A stretch of 64,000 bases of DNA from Polynucleobacter sp. Tro8-14-1 (GTDB lineage Bacteria; Pseudomonadota; Gammaproteobacteria; Burkholderiales; Burkholderiaceae). Position numbers and translations under genes: made by a program. Below the pieces are notes generated by a model. That model saw only the letters and a list, made by a program, of their open reading frames with translations, was not told the origin of the DNA and did not search any database. The stretch spans positions 67,002-131,001 of the forward strand of contig NZ_JACVPX010000009.1 of NCBI RefSeq assembly GCF_018881655.1. The letters run 5' to 3'. Positions 61,437 to 64,000 of the stretch are shown in pieces (the stretch's first letter is position 1; every line of letters begins with the position of its first letter).

Positions 61437-61471
61437 TGAATATTCTTATTATATTCATGGCTGGTGAATAG
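61433..61471 (+). other. 12-codon leader ORF
   Basis: ATG ATG... encodes MMNILIIFMAGE and overlaps the previous stop by 4 nt, with AGGAG just upstream. It could be a hydrophobic leader peptide, or chance. It is listed because both tiny ORFs carry ribosome sites in the katG leader. Confidence 0.25.
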
Positions 61472-61569
61472 ATAAGTCAGCCCAATACATACGAACAGTT
61501 GCTTTATCAGTTAGTCTGAACTAGTCAAGGTTGAAAAACCACAAATGATTTACCTACAAGGAGATCTAA

Positions 61570-63720
<2,151 letters not shown>

Positions 63721-63745
63721 TTTATACGGCAATAACTTTGCATTA

Positions 63746-63780
63746 ATAAGGGAGGCTTTGCCTCCCTTATTTTTGTTTTA
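63746..63780 (+). terminator. Terminator of katG
   Basis: ATAAGGGAGGC-TTT-GCCTCCCTTAT is an 11-bp perfect stem with a 3-nt loop, followed by TTTTGTTTT. It starts 26 bp after the katG stop. Confidence 0.9.
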
Positions 63781-64000
63781 AAAAGATCCAAATTGCTTAA
63801 GAGTTAGTACTCTGTCCGAATTTGACCGATCTGGGACTTTGGGCTCTATTCAGACAATCAGTCACTTCTCGACCGAGGCTGTGTAAAAACCCAAAATACT
63901 TCCATTGATTTAGATTTAAAGCGTGTACACGGGTTTTGGCCTTAAATCAAACGCTTCTGGTTGAGCCAACAATTCTGTTTTGGTAATTTGTGATTTTTTA
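63781..64000. other. Gene-free right end
   Basis: No coding sequence is supported. It contains TTTGACCG at 63821-63828 and TATTCAGACAAT at 63847-63858, two blocks that also occur in the same order beside tRNA-Ser (14838-14845 and 14870-14881). TGTCCGAAT (63813-63821) and ATTCAGACA could pair as an imperfect hairpin. Confidence 0.4.

Noticed and set aside
63875..63890. GAGGCTGTGTAAAAAC resembling an insertion-sequence terminal repeat
   Set aside because: No transposase frame and no partner inverted repeat are present in the window.

Overview
The window looks like chromosomal DNA of a freshwater betaproteobacterium of the Burkholderiaceae, most like Polynucleobacter. This is inferred from the moderate GC content, tight gene packing, a Bug-family (TctC-like) periplasmic binding protein, a full liv-type ABC transporter, class I fumarase, Acs, SoxXYZA and the tRNA types. 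No search was possible, so the genus is an inference.

Left accessory region (1 to about 14950). It starts with an Mrr-nuclease/STAND NTPase of defence type. A phage-like module follows: TerL, a TerS-like protein, an SH3-like protein, a DUF1376 replication-type protein, then a divergent 42-aa ORF and an AlpA-like regulator. Next come a complete type I restriction-modification operon (hsdR-hsdM-hsdS), a secreted repeat protein, a PIN-domain protein and two small genes. The region ends at the 3' side of a tRNA-Ser(GGA) gene, the classical place for an island to integrate. No portal, capsid or integrase gene is visible, so this is a remnant or satellite-like element turned defence island, not a full prophage.

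The most striking object is in this part. TerL is interrupted just before its Walker B motif by a 332-residue intein, and removing it leaves a 437-residue terminase. Inside the intein, on the opposite strand, lies a separate 258-codon HNH endonuclease gene with its own Shine-Dalgarno sequence. The intein frame stays open across the whole overlap. This is a homing endonuclease encoded antisense to its own intein and to the host gene.

Core region (about 15 to 43 kb). It holds acs, fumarase, murI, a tonB-exbB-exbD operon, tRNA-Leu(TAA), a penicillin-acylase-family hydrolase, small envelope proteins and purU. On the minus strand a molybdenum hydroxylase (IorA/IorB-like) and soxX-Y-Z-A are packed together. 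Then come an M20 peptidase with a liv-type ABC transporter, lrgAB, an omega-aminotransferase, a Bug binding protein with gamma-glutamyltransferase, and a MazEF-type toxin-antitoxin pair with a perfect operator palindrome.

Cellulose and c-di-GMP region (about 44.5 to 60.2 kb). A bcs locus (bcsZ, bcsG, a TPR protein, bcsC, bcsA, a degenerate cyclase-like protein, dgkA) is flanked on each side by a GGDEF plus HD-GYP pair, so synthesis and breakdown genes for cyclic di-GMP bracket the polymer machinery. BcsA carries two PilZ motifs pairs instead of one, and no bcsB is present here.

Right end (60.2 to 64 kb). There is an alanine-rich helical protein, a bidirectional terminator, an isolated 3' half of a tRNA-His (a probable attachment-site scar), two very small ORFs and katG with a strong terminator.
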